Shown: positions 8,701 to 16,103 of the stretch, piece after piece
Position numbering within the stretch: the first letter of the stretch is position 1
Layout of the letters: each line of letters begins with the position of its first letter
DNA from: UBA11098 sp041671525
Lineage (GTDB): Bacteria; Patescibacteriota; Minisyncoccia; Moranbacterales; UBA2206
Assembly: GCA_041671525.1 (NCBI GenBank)
Contig: JBAZBJ010000015.1
Coordinates: 1 to 39,231, forward strand
Length of the DNA: 39,231 bases
Direction of reading: 5' to 3'
Position numbers and translations under genes: made by a program
The notes under the pieces: generated by a model
The model's database searches: none
What the model saw: only the letters and a program-made list of their open reading frames with translations
What the model was told of the DNA's origin: nothing

Positions 8701-8948
8701 TAGGGATCAATATTGTCGCGATCGTTCGCATAAAGCGCGAACCGAACTTCATATTCTCCATTGGTGATGTTCTTGTTGGTATCATTGCTGACGACATAGG
8801 CCGTCATATCGATCTGATTCAGGATGGACGCGGAAGAAGACGTGGACGGCGCCGCCGATGAAAAACTACCCACATAAAAAACACTGCCGATGAGAGTAGC
8901 CACCATGACCAGACCGATAGAAATGATGCTGCGCCGTCTTTTTTTCAT
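5790..8948 (-). CDS. large secreted tail-fibre-like surface protein
   Basis: The product has 1,052 residues from MKKRRRSIISIG, the start chosen because a signal peptide/anchor (about 8-30) follows at once. Residues about 40-170 form an N-terminal domain (TAYVVSNDTNKNITNGEY, LGDYYLGIRIGKDDEM). Residues about 230-730 carry repeated NVGIGT(D/A)xP phrases with short Gly/Ser-rich strands, as in fibre proteins. Residues about 740-800 hold the collar-like module YPLMSLNDLKNYINLNQHLPG followed by VPSASDVSNNGL, typical of tail-fibre-like proteins of Bacteroidota. A coiled coil follows (about 800-930), then a C-terminal beta domain. It is probably a trimeric surface fibre used in host or surface contact; this is inference from the family. 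A GTAGAGACG palindrome is read in frame near residue 885. The upstream neighbour, 41 nt away, is a membrane-anchored protein that may belong to the same system. Confidence 0.8.
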   Translation of the reverse strand: MKKRRRSIISIGLVMVATLIGSVFYVGSFSSAAPSTSSSASILNQIDMTAYVVSNDTNKNITNGEYEVRFALYANDRDNIDPYPSNADAGKKLWEENQKVNIKDGRLSVYLGSVNPFPASVNFSLGDYYLGIRIGKDDEMVPRKKIAAVPTAINSNFLQGRALGTEAGNIPFLDSSGQLDPSVIPTITALGTITEGVWESDVIGAGYGGTGLSAYAVGDLLYASSSSALAKLAAGTSGQFLTITSGLPAWTTLDLSYSQNISNTGDALIIADSDASGVGDIFLQTGATNKMVILNNGNVGIGTDAPARLLDVDGDVNVAGTVYASSLIISGEATIGTLGLNLYTNTSFIPSASGLNLGSASNHWANLYADNVSVGTLDVDSMNVSGTSSQYFTINTETEVEDTMGLRFYRGSVLNGYAALTWDGAEQNFSLFKKESASTLADLNINVLSASGAGDNYFAGNVGIGTASPSSALHIVNSASGVVTPLIVQSPGNGDTTSIEIKNAATTRLKITADGNAAYAGLLAGVGGIRLAPNGLVVADSQKYFLFALENNIPAISGGYNYSTGAGNSISVRGGDTSNPYNAGDVLIRGGNTTGAGVDGSIKFQSPDNASSFMTILPTGSVGIGTAFGGGTDSANLAVVGTALFETVANAPNGGLSYMTISHDTNGTIINTPSAGKDLRIKTKSIGGIEKTNLTFSANDTFGALSSFTGNVGISDTTPDTTLKVVGSICAKADATDCFGATAGNIYAANFIVDGTTHLPDYVFANDYPLMSLNDLKNYINLNQHLPGVPSASDVSNNGLNLSTMVPAILEKTEENTLYILQNNDQLNTGQQQIAELTLRTDQSITNVAQLKTSVDQQLGVVGASINTINAEIADQTQNGAVQTQLIASLQSRIKTQEDLTVILQKQIDDLKTQISTLDPLQQSAQLDLTTTDISFLKTLLGVDRVTDPADVDLLGKLSATGIETGTLTIKIIDPEAATIGQAVILAGEDSIVIDTTAVKKDSNVFVTIKSKLSADATLMVTDIKEGGSFAVNLVVPAQEDVKFSWWIVDAK
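6278..6305. repeat. in-frame GTAGAGACG palindrome inside the fibre gene
   Basis: GTAGAGACGCAATT and its inverted partner AATTGCGTCTGTAC form a 28-bp palindrome with one mismatched pair. It is translated as VQTQLIASLQS within the coiled-coil part. Its core resembles the terminator hairpin at 967-1008. Confidence 0.7.
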
Positions 8949-8989
8949 TTTTCTTTTTTCATTTTTCTTTTGTCTCTGATGGGATGGAT

Positions 8990-9781
8990 CTATTTCTTGA
9001 TCGCCCAGCCAAACGTGCTCTTCATCGTGTTCATGATTAGGTCGATCACTGAGCCCTCCTTCGCTCCGGTATAAGCCGAGTACTTGTCTGAGGTTATCGT
9101 GTTGCCCCAATTGTCTTGAGCGACAATGACATACGTATAGGCTGTTGACGGTTCCAAATGCGGCAAGATTACACTGTGACTGAATCCAAAATCACGTTCC
9201 TCGATCTTTTTAGGGCTGCCCATATTCATTTTAGAAAATTCGATGCGAGAAAGTGCCAGCTTGTTGGTCTTCCAATACACCAACAGTTTCATCTCTTTTT
9301 TATCCTTGGTAGCAATGACCTCGCTGCGGATATCCGTCACCTGCAACGGAATATTTTCATAACTGTTCGCCAACAGGCTGACGTCACCGCCAAATTTTAT
9401 CTCTTTGATGCTGAAATTTTTGCTGGCCAGCAGTACGCCCGCGTCCTCATTTTCCACCTGGATACCCAATACCAGACCACGCTCCGTGGCCGTCTCGATC
9501 GGCTGGATCTTTTCCTCTTCCATCGGCACCGGGTGCTCAGCGGCAAATTTCTTGTTGACCTCGGCTTTGACCTTAATTATTTGAACAACCCCCATCAGAA
9601 CCAACAGCGCAACCACCACCACCGAAAAAATCCAGGATGATTTCCGCGCCAACAAATTTTGCTTGTCTTTTTCCAAAAATTTAAAAAATGTTCTCCATTG
9701 TTTGCTGAAAAATTTCCCAATCCAAACGACCGCCAATTTCAAACGGCGGATTTTTATTCGCGCTGTAAATCCTCTCTTCAT
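8990..9781 (-). CDS. single-pass membrane protein with an extracellular FnIII-like domain
   Basis: The product has 263 residues from MKRGFTARIK. A basic N-terminus (about 1-45) precedes one transmembrane helix (about 50-72, WIFSVVVVALLVLMGVVQII). The outer part ends in a fibronectin-III-like fold (about 145-240; EMKLLVYWKTNKLALSRIEF ... PHLEPSTAYTYVIVAQDNWGN). No enzyme motif is visible. The upstream in-frame ATG (six codons earlier) lies inside the TATAAT region, so the later ATG is preferred; the mRNA would then have no 5' leader. It precedes the large fibre gene and is probably expressed with it. Confidence 0.75.
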   Translation of the reverse strand: MKRGFTARIKIRRLKLAVVWIGKFFSKQWRTFFKFLEKDKQNLLARKSSWIFSVVVVALLVLMGVVQIIKVKAEVNKKFAAEHPVPMEEEKIQPIETATERGLVLGIQVENEDAGVLLASKNFSIKEIKFGGDVSLLANSYENIPLQVTDIRSEVIATKDKKEMKLLVYWKTNKLALSRIEFSKMNMGSPKKIEERDFGFSHSVILPHLEPSTAYTYVIVAQDNWGNTITSDKYSAYTGAKEGSVIDLIMNTMKSTFGWAIKK

Positions 9782-9787
9782 ACTGAA

Positions 9788-9793
9788 ATTATA
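9788..9793 (-). promoter_or_regulatory. TATAAT box of a leaderless gene
   Basis: The extended -10 TGGTATAAT is followed by exactly six bases and then ATG. Transcription would start at or next to the start codon. The same spacing is seen before ligA. Confidence 0.65.
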
Positions 9794-9882
9794 CCACACT
9801 TTACGCCAACTCGCACGTCATTTTCCATATCAAAAATCAAGGTATGCGGACAACTTTTTCGGCTTTGGCGCCTCTTACCCGA

Positions 9883-9916
9883 TCAAAAAAGCGCCCTGTT
9901 TTTCTCAGGGCGCTTT
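9883..9916 (-). terminator. Rho-independent terminator after the TPR gene
   Basis: AAAGCGCCCTG and CAGGGCGCTTT form a perfect 11-bp stem with a seven-base loop, followed on the minus strand by a T-run. It lies 13 nt past the TPR stop codon. Confidence 0.9.
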
Positions 9917-9928
9917 CCAGGCTTTTCT

Positions 9929-11347
9929 TTAGTTGTTCGGCGTCGGCTCAGTCGCTGCCGGCGTCACTTCCGCTGCTTCCGGCGCGGCCACCGGGGCCGG
10001 TGGGGCCGGATTGTCGCGCAGATTTTCCGGTGTATTCTCAATGCCGTTCTGAATGTTGCTGATCATCTTTTGGATCTGAGTTTTGGCCTGGTCTGAGCCA
10101 GCTGGCCCGCCTTGCGTCGACGACGCGTCTCCTCGAGTCGAGGCAGGCAACAGATCCAGAACTTTCCTGTACTCGGTGATGGCATCATCTTTGCGACTGG
10201 TTTTTTCATACAGCATGCCTAGGCTGAAGTGCGTGTTGATTTCCTTGTCGTTAGCGCCCAAAATCTGTTTGAACAATGCTTCGGCGATCTTGTTGTCATC
10301 ACCCTTGCCGCGTTCTTGATACAGACGCGCCAAGTTGAAAACAAAATTGATGTTGTTGTTCTCATAGGTCAGCGCTTTGGTCATGTCCTCGATCGCGCCA
10401 TCCACATCACCCAAGGCATCCTTGGCCAAGGCTAATTGATAATAGCCCTGTGAGAAATTTTGTTTTTCATCAATGGATTTTTGGAACAAATCTTTGGCTT
10501 CACCCACCAATTGTTTTTTTTGCTCCACCTCCTTGCTGTTGCCCGCGGTGCTCAGTCTCATCTGACCCAGTTTCAAAATCAAATTGGGATTATGCGGTTC
10601 CAGATCCAGCGCTTCTTGATAGGTTTTTTCCGCCAAACTGATCGAGTCCGCGACATATACCCCGGCATTTTCATAGATCTGTCCCAGAGTCTCAGTCGCC
10701 AAGACATCATTCTTAATCAAATCCCGACCCTGCGCCGCAGCGGCAATGGAATTGTTCAAATAATTTTGCACTTTATTGACGTCCCGCTGCGCATCGCCTT
10801 TGAGCATTTCGTTGTTGGCCAAAATCATGTACTCTTGGCCGATGCGCGTATAGTAACGGCCTTCGCGCTTGTTCAGGTTGATCGCCTTGATCAATCGGGC
10901 AATGGAACCTTCCTCACTGACTTGTGCCTGCTTGATAGCTGAACCGGCATAGAGATCCGCCGCATAAATCTTGCCAATAAACACAAAGAGGAAAGCCACG
11001 CCGGCACTCACCACCATAAAGACAAAAGCGAGAGTCAAGGCAAATTTCGGCGAAGCTTTGAGAGACAGATTCACAAATCTTTCTTCCGATTCACTTTCCG
11101 CCATCACCAACGCCAACGCCACGGTTGCGACCAACACGCCAAGAATCAACAGTGTACTTTCAATGCGCACGGAAACGCCGGCAATGACCAGCATGACCGC
11201 CGCCGTCACAAAGCCCAGGGAATACACTTTATCCCGATCTTTGCGCGTCGCCAACAAATAGATACTGACACTCAAGAAAGTCAGCAGCAGCAGCACCAGA
11301 GCGATCGTACCCAGCAGACCGATCGAGGACAGCGCCTCAAAGAACAC
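9929..11347 (-). CDS. TPR-containing C-terminal part of a frameshifted O-antigen-ligase-like protein
   Basis: The fragment has 472 residues if it starts at GTG. The open frame continues upstream to about 11455, where it meets the end of the ligase fragment. The first about 150 residues have four hydrophobic segments (SSIGLLGTIALVLLLLTFL and others), the missing C-terminal membrane part of the ligase. Residues about 150-400 hold TPR-type helix pairs (AEKTYQEALDLEPHNPNLIL, KDALGDVDGAIEDMTKAL). The tail is Pro/Ala-rich. Residues about 400-419 (LPASTRGDASSTQGGPAG) are encoded by closely spaced palindromes and look inserted. Read alone, the fragment lacks a plausible start signal, so it is probably part of one gene with its upstream neighbour. 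Confidence 0.8.
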   Translation of the reverse strand: MFFEALSSIGLLGTIALVLLLLTFLSVSIYLLATRKDRDKVYSLGFVTAAVMLVIAGVSVRIESTLLILGVLVATVALALVMAESESEERFVNLSLKASPKFALTLAFVFMVVSAGVAFLFVFIGKIYAADLYAGSAIKQAQVSEEGSIARLIKAINLNKREGRYYTRIGQEYMILANNEMLKGDAQRDVNKVQNYLNNSIAAAAQGRDLIKNDVLATETLGQIYENAGVYVADSISLAEKTYQEALDLEPHNPNLILKLGQMRLSTAGNSKEVEQKKQLVGEAKDLFQKSIDEKQNFSQGYYQLALAKDALGDVDGAIEDMTKALTYENNNINFVFNLARLYQERGKGDDNKIAEALFKQILGANDKEINTHFSLGMLYEKTSRKDDAITEYRKVLDLLPASTRGDASSTQGGPAGSDQAKTQIQKMISNIQNGIENTPENLRDNPAPPAPVAAPEAAEVTPAATEPTPNN

Positions 11348-11385
11348 CCCGGTGCCCTGGTAGAAGCGCAGATTATACAGCGCGT

Positions 11386-12477
11386 TCAGATTGAAGTCCT
11401 GCGGCTTGTAGAGAGAAAAATCATAGCCATAGGTGGCTGCGCCGCTCCCAACACCAATTTGTCTGCTAAGGTGTTTTTAGCGATCTGCCAGGAGAGTCCA
11501 TAGGACGGACTGACTTCCACCGGCAGATTGATTTTCGCAATCTTGAAGCTGTTGCCGATCATCAGGATAATCATGATCAGCACAAAGGTGACCATCGGCA
11601 GCCAGGTCCAGTTTTCAATCGGCCGAATAATCAACGCGAGAATGAAAATCAGGAAGAAACCAACGCCGATCAGGATCGCCACCCACGGCACGAAAGCATA
11701 GAGCGCAAACAACAAAAACAGATCCAGCGCCGTCAGCACCAGCAGAATACCCGTAAATATTTTCTTTTTCAGGCTCCCTACCGTTTTGCTAGCTTGCAAT
11801 TTGAAAACAGTCGTGATGAGCAACGGCAACAAGATACTCAAAAAGATGCCCAGCCCGGAAACCGAACCGACCAGGCTCAGTGGCATGACCGTCATCAATT
11901 TCGCGGGCAAAAAATTCACGCCCATGATACCCAGCAATGTCCACAGGATCAGAATCGCCCCCGAAGACAAAATCGCCGTCAAAATCCACTTCAAGCGACT
12001 GAGATTAAAGTGACTGAAAATCAAATAGTAGGCAATGATCAGCGCCACAATACTCAACAGTCCCCGCGACGGATCACCGGGGAAACCGATGAAACTGTGC
12101 CAGCGATCGACAGAAAAAAAAGTGGCCAACGCATAGATGACAAAAAAGATTGCAATCGGAATGTCCAGTGGCGTCCGGCGGATCTTGAGTTCGCCCAGCA
12201 CCACACCCCTGGCCGCCCACACCACCAGCGCAATCAATATCCAGAAATAAAAATAGATCTGTTTTTCAAAAGCGATGCCCTGAAAAGACAGACTGGTGAA
12301 AAACAACGGCACGCCGAAAAACAGCATGAATATGCAGGCAGTGATGATCTTGTCCAAAATCCGAACCATCAGTCTCGGTTTCTGGTCGGTTGCGTTTGCA
12401 TCCGCCTCTTGCTTGACTTCCTGGGCGGCGGACGCCGGATTGATACCCCGACTGGAACGACGCTGTGTGTTTTCCAT
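11386..12477 (-). CDS. O-antigen-ligase-like membrane protein, N-terminal part (frameshifted)
   Basis: The fragment has 363 residues and about nine transmembrane helices. Its topology and phrases such as FFSVDRWHSFIGFPGDPSRGL resemble WzyC/O-antigen ligase membrane proteins of Patescibacteria that carry C-terminal TPRs. After NTLADKLVLG the frame runs into 17 unrelated residues and a stop. In another frame the text continues as GVGSGAATYGYDFSLYKPQD and on into the TPR part. A tandem GGTGTTG that lost one 7-bp copy near 11440-11455 would explain this. Family members link glycans to lipid or protein carriers. A promoter with TATAAT precedes the gene. Confidence 0.8.
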   Translation of the reverse strand: MENTQRRSSRGINPASAAQEVKQEADANATDQKPRLMVRILDKIITACIFMLFFGVPLFFTSLSFQGIAFEKQIYFYFWILIALVVWAARGVVLGELKIRRTPLDIPIAIFFVIYALATFFSVDRWHSFIGFPGDPSRGLLSIVALIIAYYLIFSHFNLSRLKWILTAILSSGAILILWTLLGIMGVNFLPAKLMTVMPLSLVGSVSGLGIFLSILLPLLITTVFKLQASKTVGSLKKKIFTGILLVLTALDLFLLFALYAFVPWVAILIGVGFFLIFILALIIRPIENWTWLPMVTFVLIMIILMIGNSFKIAKINLPVEVSPSYGLSWQIAKNTLADKLVLGAAQPPMAMIFLSTSRRTSI

Positions 12478-12515
12478 ATTATTTTATATTTTTAGGTTGA
12501 TTTAAGTTCGCTTTA

Positions 12516-12543
12516 ATTATACCGCCAATCAACAAAACCGCAA
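12516..12543 (-). promoter_or_regulatory. promoter of the ligase/TPR gene
   Basis: TTGCGG, a 16-nt spacer and TATAAT (12516-12521) on the minus strand, 38 nt before the ATG. Confidence 0.55.
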
Positions 12544-12566
12544 CCGACAATCATCCGATATTTAAT

Positions 12567-14627
12567 CTACACATCCAAGTTCTTCACGCTCTTGGCGTGG
12601 GTCTGGATGAACCGGCGGCGCGGCTCCACTTCGGAACCCATCAGGATGTCAAAAACGCGATCGGCCGCCTCGGCGTCCGCAATGTCCACCTGACGCATCA
12701 TACGCTGCTCCGGATCCATGGTTGTGTCCCACAGCTGGGTGGGATTCATTTCGCCCAAACCTTTGTAGCGCTGGATGTTGAGACCGGCCACTTTTTCGCC
12801 CACCTCGCTGCCCTCGTCTTCCAGATTCTCATCGGTCTCCATCACCACTTCCGGCTCGGCCGCTTTGGCCTTCGCTTTTTTATCAGATTGCTTTTCTGCA
12901 TACTTCTCCGTCATCTCTGCCACAATCTTGTTCTTCTCTTCGTCCGTGTAAACATACTGCACGTCCTTGCCTTTTTGGATGCGATAGAGTGGCGGTTGCG
13001 CGATGTAGATGTAGCCATTGCGAATGAGCGGTTCATAATAACGATAGAAAAAAGTCAGGAGCAACGTCCGGATGTGTGAACCATCGACGTCGGCATCGGC
13101 CATGATGATGATGCGATGATAGCGCAACTTGGCCAGATCAAAACTTTCCCCGATGCCCGCGCCCAGCGCGATGATGATCGGTTTCAGCGTGTCAGACTTC
13201 ACGACTTTGTCCAAAGTAGTTTTTTCCACGTTGACCAATTTCCCCCGTAGCGGCAGGATCGCTTGAAATTTGCGATCACGGCCTTGTTTGGCAGAGCCAC
13301 CAGCCGAGTCTCCCTCCACAATGTAGAGTTCCGATTGCGACGGATCCTTGGAAGAACAATCCGCCAACTTGCCCGGCAGCGTCATGCCCTCCAGCGCGCC
13401 TTTGCGGATCACCGCGTCCTTGGCCGCGCGCGCCGCGATGCGCGCTCGGGCAGTGAGTGAACATTTTTCCAAAATCGCTTTGGCGTTGTGCGGATGTGAT
13501 TCCAAATAATCGGCCAAGGCTTCGGCGGTCACACTCGACACAATCCCGCGCACTTCCCCGTTGCCCAACTTGGCTTTCGTCTGGCCTTCAAATTGCGGGT
13601 TGCGAAGCTTCACACTGATGATGGCCGTCAAACCCTCCTGCAGATCTTCCGCCGTGAAACTTTCATCTTTTTCTTTGAGAATATTATTTTTCTTGGCGTA
13701 GTTGTTGAGCACGCGCGTCAGCGAAGCGCGAAAACCCGCTTCGTGCATCCCGCCCTCCGGCGTGAAGATGTTGTTCGCAAAAGAGAACACGTGCTCTTTG
13801 TAACCATCCGTATATTGCATGGCCACTTCCACCGCCACATCATCGGTGGTTTTTTCCACATAAAATGGCAGCTCATTTTTCACCGCCTTGCCGCGATTCA
13901 AAAACTTGATGAAAGAAACCAAGCCTCCGTCAAACAAAAAGCCATAGGCTCTTTTCTTTTCCGGATCGCGTTCGTCGAAAACCTTGATGCTCACGCCCTT
14001 GGTCAAAAAAGCTTGTTGGCGCACATAGCTCAAAATCTTTTCGAAACTATATTTGATCTCCGGAAAAATCTGCGGATCCGCCTGGAAAGTGATCGTCGTG
14101 CCGGTGCCGTCAGCTTTCCCGACCACTTTCACGTCTTTGCTTTTTGGCGCGCCGCGCTCAAATTCCATTTCATAAATCTTGCCGTCGCGTTTCACTTGCG
14201 CCCGCGTATACACAGACAAGGCGTTCACCACCGACACACCCACGCCATGCAACCCGCCGGAAATTTTGTAACCGTTGCCGCCGAATTTTCCCCCGGCATG
14301 AAGCACCGTGAGCACCGTTTCCAGGGTCGATTTTTTCGTCTGCGGATGTTTTTCCACCGGAATCCCGCGCCCATCATCCGATTCTTCCACCACGTCGTTG
14401 GGCAGCAGCTTGATGACCACGTTTTTACAATAGCCGGCCATCGCTTCATCGATGGAATTGTTCACCACTTCCCACACCAAATGATGCAGTCCTTCCGTCG
14501 AGGTGCCCCCGATATACATCCCCGGCCGCTTGCGCACCGGCTCCAATCCCTCAAGAACCTGGATGGATTTGGCGGTATATTCCCCATTATTATCTTGTGT
14601 TTTCTTGTCTTCTTTTTCTTTGGCCAT
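12567..14627 (-). CDS. gyrB: DNA gyrase subunit B
   Basis: The product has 686 residues from MAKEKEDKK. The start 14 codons upstream was rejected because those codons (MIENCKLKIVNFVF) are read from an intergenic repeat. The GHKL ATPase site shows E53 and N57 in EVVNNSIDEAMAG, DDGRGIPV (84-91) and GGLHGVGVS (124-132). The TOPRIM domain shows EGDSAGGSAKQGRDRKFQAI (439-458), PLRGK, and MADADVDGSH with the metal-binding DxD. The C-terminal QRYKGLGEMNPTQLWDTTMD is typical of GyrB. The enzyme pairs with GyrA (not in the window) to introduce negative supercoils. The Lys/Glu-rich stretch at about 577-612 is a lineage-specific linker. A ParE identity is less likely. Confidence 0.96.
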   Translation of the reverse strand: MAKEKEDKKTQDNNGEYTAKSIQVLEGLEPVRKRPGMYIGGTSTEGLHHLVWEVVNNSIDEAMAGYCKNVVIKLLPNDVVEESDDGRGIPVEKHPQTKKSTLETVLTVLHAGGKFGGNGYKISGGLHGVGVSVVNALSVYTRAQVKRDGKIYEMEFERGAPKSKDVKVVGKADGTGTTITFQADPQIFPEIKYSFEKILSYVRQQAFLTKGVSIKVFDERDPEKKRAYGFLFDGGLVSFIKFLNRGKAVKNELPFYVEKTTDDVAVEVAMQYTDGYKEHVFSFANNIFTPEGGMHEAGFRASLTRVLNNYAKKNNILKEKDESFTAEDLQEGLTAIISVKLRNPQFEGQTKAKLGNGEVRGIVSSVTAEALADYLESHPHNAKAILEKCSLTARARIAARAAKDAVIRKGALEGMTLPGKLADCSSKDPSQSELYIVEGDSAGGSAKQGRDRKFQAILPLRGKLVNVEKTTLDKVVKSDTLKPIIIALGAGIGESFDLAKLRYHRIIIMADADVDGSHIRTLLLTFFYRYYEPLIRNGYIYIAQPPLYRIQKGKDVQYVYTDEEKNKIVAEMTEKYAEKQSDKKAKAKAAEPEVVMETDENLEDEGSEVGEKVAGLNIQRYKGLGEMNPTQLWDTTMDPEQRMMRQVDIADAEAADRVFDILMGSEVEPRRRFIQTHAKSVKNLDV

Positions 14628-14635
14628 AAATACAA

Positions 14636-14750
14636 AATTTACAATTTTCAATTTACAATTTTCAATCAATGTCCAATTTTCAATTTTTTAATTTTGAAAA
14701 TTTTATTATTGAAAATTTATTGTAAATTGATCATTGGCAATTGAAAATTA
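14636..14750. repeat. CAATTTTC-word quasi-palindrome, copy 1
   Basis: Left-arm words ACAATTTTCAATTT are repeated. The right arm holds ATTGAAAATTTATTGTAAATTG followed by ATCATTGGCAATTGAAAATT (two adjacent blocks). The centre is itself palindromic (AATTTTGAAAATT). Related copies are at 37708-37829 (full) and 27518-27554 (one arm). The left arm overlaps the extended 5' frame of gyrB. Confidence 0.8.
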
Positions 14751-14771
14751 TAAGTTAACTAAAACAAACAT

Positions 14772-15143
14772 CTAATCTTTACTCAAAAAATATAGTTCTA
14801 TCAAGAATATTCCAGCTAACAATAACAGTCCGTCCCACCAAATCAGCACCCGCAGACTCTGCATGACCAGCAGTCCTTCGGCCAAAATTGCCAGCAAGGC
14901 ACTCTGGCGAAAACTCAAACCGACATTCGCAAAAGCATTTTCACTGTTGGTAATCTTACGCCGAAGCCACAACAAAACCAAATTCAGCAGTCCGCTCAAC
15001 GCGAAAAACAACACCAGATAAAACAAAATTTTGCCCACCACGCCCGTAGCCTCGGGATCCACATATTTGATGACCGCCGCGAAGGCCAGAATTGAAAAAA
15101 GGGTCACGAGACGCATCCCCCAGATGTAGGATTTTAGAGTCAT
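14772..15143 (-). CDS. small four-helix membrane protein
   Basis: The product has 123 residues with four predicted membrane helices (near 8-27, 38-60, 77-97 and 102-119). It resembles small uncharacterised integral membrane proteins. There is no catalytic motif and no signal peptide beyond the first helix. It has its own TATAAT promoter whose -35 overlaps a GC-rich palindrome. It precedes gyrB, but a long AT-rich palindrome separates them. The function is unknown. Confidence 0.75.
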   Translation of the reverse strand: MTLKSYIWGMRLVTLFSILAFAAVIKYVDPEATGVVGKILFYLVLFFALSGLLNLVLLWLRRKITNSENAFANVGLSFRQSALLAILAEGLLVMQSLRVLIWWDGLLLLAGIFLIELYFLSKD

Positions 15144-15178
15144 ATTTTGGCTTTTTGACCAATCTTTTTAACTCTTTA

Positions 15179-15207
15179 ATTATACACGTCGGAAGTGCAT
15201 TTTGCAA
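15179..15207 (-). promoter_or_regulatory. promoter of the small membrane protein gene
   Basis: TTGCAA (15202-15207), a 17-nt spacer and TATAAT (15179-15184) on the minus strand. The -35 overlaps the palindrome at 15204-15234. Confidence 0.6.
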
Positions 15208-15234
15208 GCCTGCCTGCCGGCAGGCAAGCCTTGC
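15204..15234. repeat. CCTGCCGGCAGG palindrome
   Basis: A perfect 16-bp core, TGCCTGCCGGCAGGCA, has partly pairing flanks (GCAAG / CTTGC). The same core is found inside ligA at 19575-19594, where it is translated. Confidence 0.85.
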
Positions 15235-15241
15235 AGACATC

Positions 15242-15268
15242 AAAAAACAGCCGTTTTAAGGCTATTTT
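15242..15268 (-). terminator. terminator of the tRNA operon
   Basis: AAAATAGCC / GGCTGTTTT form a 9-bp stem (one T.G pair) with a seven-base loop and a terminal T-run on the minus strand, seven bases past tRNA-Asp. Confidence 0.75.
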
Positions 15269-15274
15269 CATTTG

Positions 15275-15349
15275 CGGACCGGACGAGACTCGAACTCGCG
15301 ACCTCCTCCGTGACAGGGAGGCGCTACTAACCAACTGAGCTACCGGTCC
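15275..15349 (-). tRNA. tRNA-Asp(GTC)
   Basis: The cloverleaf is complete: acceptor GGACCGG/CCGGTCC, D arm GCTCAGTTGGTTAGTAGC, anticodon arm CCTCC-CTGTCAC-GGAGG with anticodon GTC, T arm with GTTCGAGTC, and discriminator G. No CCA is encoded. Its first ten bases include the stop codon of the homing endonuclease gene. Confidence 0.96.
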
Positions 15350-16011
15350 ATTGCTTCGATATAATTTTTAAACACCTTTTTCTTCCTATTTAAAAATAAG
15401 TCACCTGCATTATTATACATAAACCCATACAATTTGCAACTATCATTGACTGAATAGTATAGATGCCAGCACCCCCTACTAACAAACAATGTTCCTCCAA
15501 TAATTTTGGTCAATCTTTTTATCTCTCTATGCATCTTTTTCAAAAAGATCTCACTGCCGCATGTAAAACCAGATAATAATGTTTTGCTCAACTTCTTCCT
15601 GCCCTTTCTTCTATACTCATTTGCATATACATTGCCATCTCCATCAAAGTACCCTCTCGCAAAATGATTGAAATATTTTTTTGGAACTTTTGGAAATTTC
15701 AATGTGTTGCTTTTTCTGGGTGTCATCCCCAATGATAGCAAATCTTCAAACATTATTTTGCTGCCTATTTGCAATCTGTATCCGATTTTCCATTTAGTAT
15801 TTCTGTTCCTTATTGCAATCTTATTTTCTGAATCCAACAATTTTCTGATTTTGACCACAATATCTCTATCCGTAATATGAAATTCGATAAAATGCGCTCC
15901 ACGATTATTTTTTATCATGCAGCCGTCAGCCGCAAAAAACCCCAAGACATAGGCCATTTCCGGCGACCATTTTTTGAAAAAATTTTCGTTTTTCTTTTTG
16001 AAAATTGACAT
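15340..16011 (-). CDS. LAGLIDADG homing endonuclease, free-standing
   Basis: The product has 223 residues with two LAGLIDADG motifs: YVLGFFAADG (21-30, acidic residue D29) and FARGYFDGDG (117-126, D125). It is thus a single-chain, two-motif enzyme of normal length that appears intact. Such enzymes cut long DNA sites to copy themselves or a host intron. Here there is no intron: both flanking tRNAs are complete. The ATG lies four bases after tRNA-Met, and the TAG stop is bases 8-10 of tRNA-Asp. No ribosome-binding site precedes the start. Base composition is more AT- and Lys-rich than the neighbours, which suggests recent arrival. It must be expressed from the tRNA operon transcript unless it has an internal promoter. 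Confidence 0.92.
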   Translation of the reverse strand: MSIFKKKNENFFKKWSPEMAYVLGFFAADGCMIKNNRGAHFIEFHITDRDIVVKIRKLLDSENKIAIRNRNTKWKIGYRLQIGSKIMFEDLLSLGMTPRKSNTLKFPKVPKKYFNHFARGYFDGDGNVYANEYRRKGRKKLSKTLLSGFTCGSEIFLKKMHREIKRLTKIIGGTLFVSRGCWHLYYSVNDSCKLYGFMYNNAGDLFLNRKKKVFKNYIEAMDR

Positions 16012-16015
16012 TTCG

Positions 16016-16089
16016 TAGCAGGACTGGGACTCGGACCCAGGACCTCAGCCTTATGAAGGCCGCGCTCTGACCAGCTGAGCTATCCTGCC
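16016..16089 (-). tRNA. tRNA-Met(CAT), probably elongator
   Basis: Acceptor GGCAGGA pairs with TCCTGCT (G-T closing pair). The D arm is GCTCAGCTGGTCAGAGC and the anticodon arm CGGCC-TTCATAA-GGCTG. The T arm is CTGGG-TCCGAGT-CCCAG and the discriminator A. No CCA is encoded. CAT could also mean tRNA-Ile2 (lysidine-modified), but the overall match is closer to elongator Met. Confidence 0.9.
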
Positions 16090-16103
16090 AATCACACTCT
16101 TTG

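Noticed and set aside
5790..8948. The fibre gene as part of a prophage
   Set aside because: No capsid, terminase, integrase or baseplate genes are near, and the protein has its own export signal.
13593..14744. A 383-codon plus-strand frame opposite gyrB
   Set aside because: It is antisense to conserved GyrB motifs and is His/Phe/Arg-rich as mirror frames often are.
15275..16089. The homing endonuclease as part of an intron in a tRNA
   Set aside because: Both flanking tRNAs fold completely without it, and no split tRNA halves are present.
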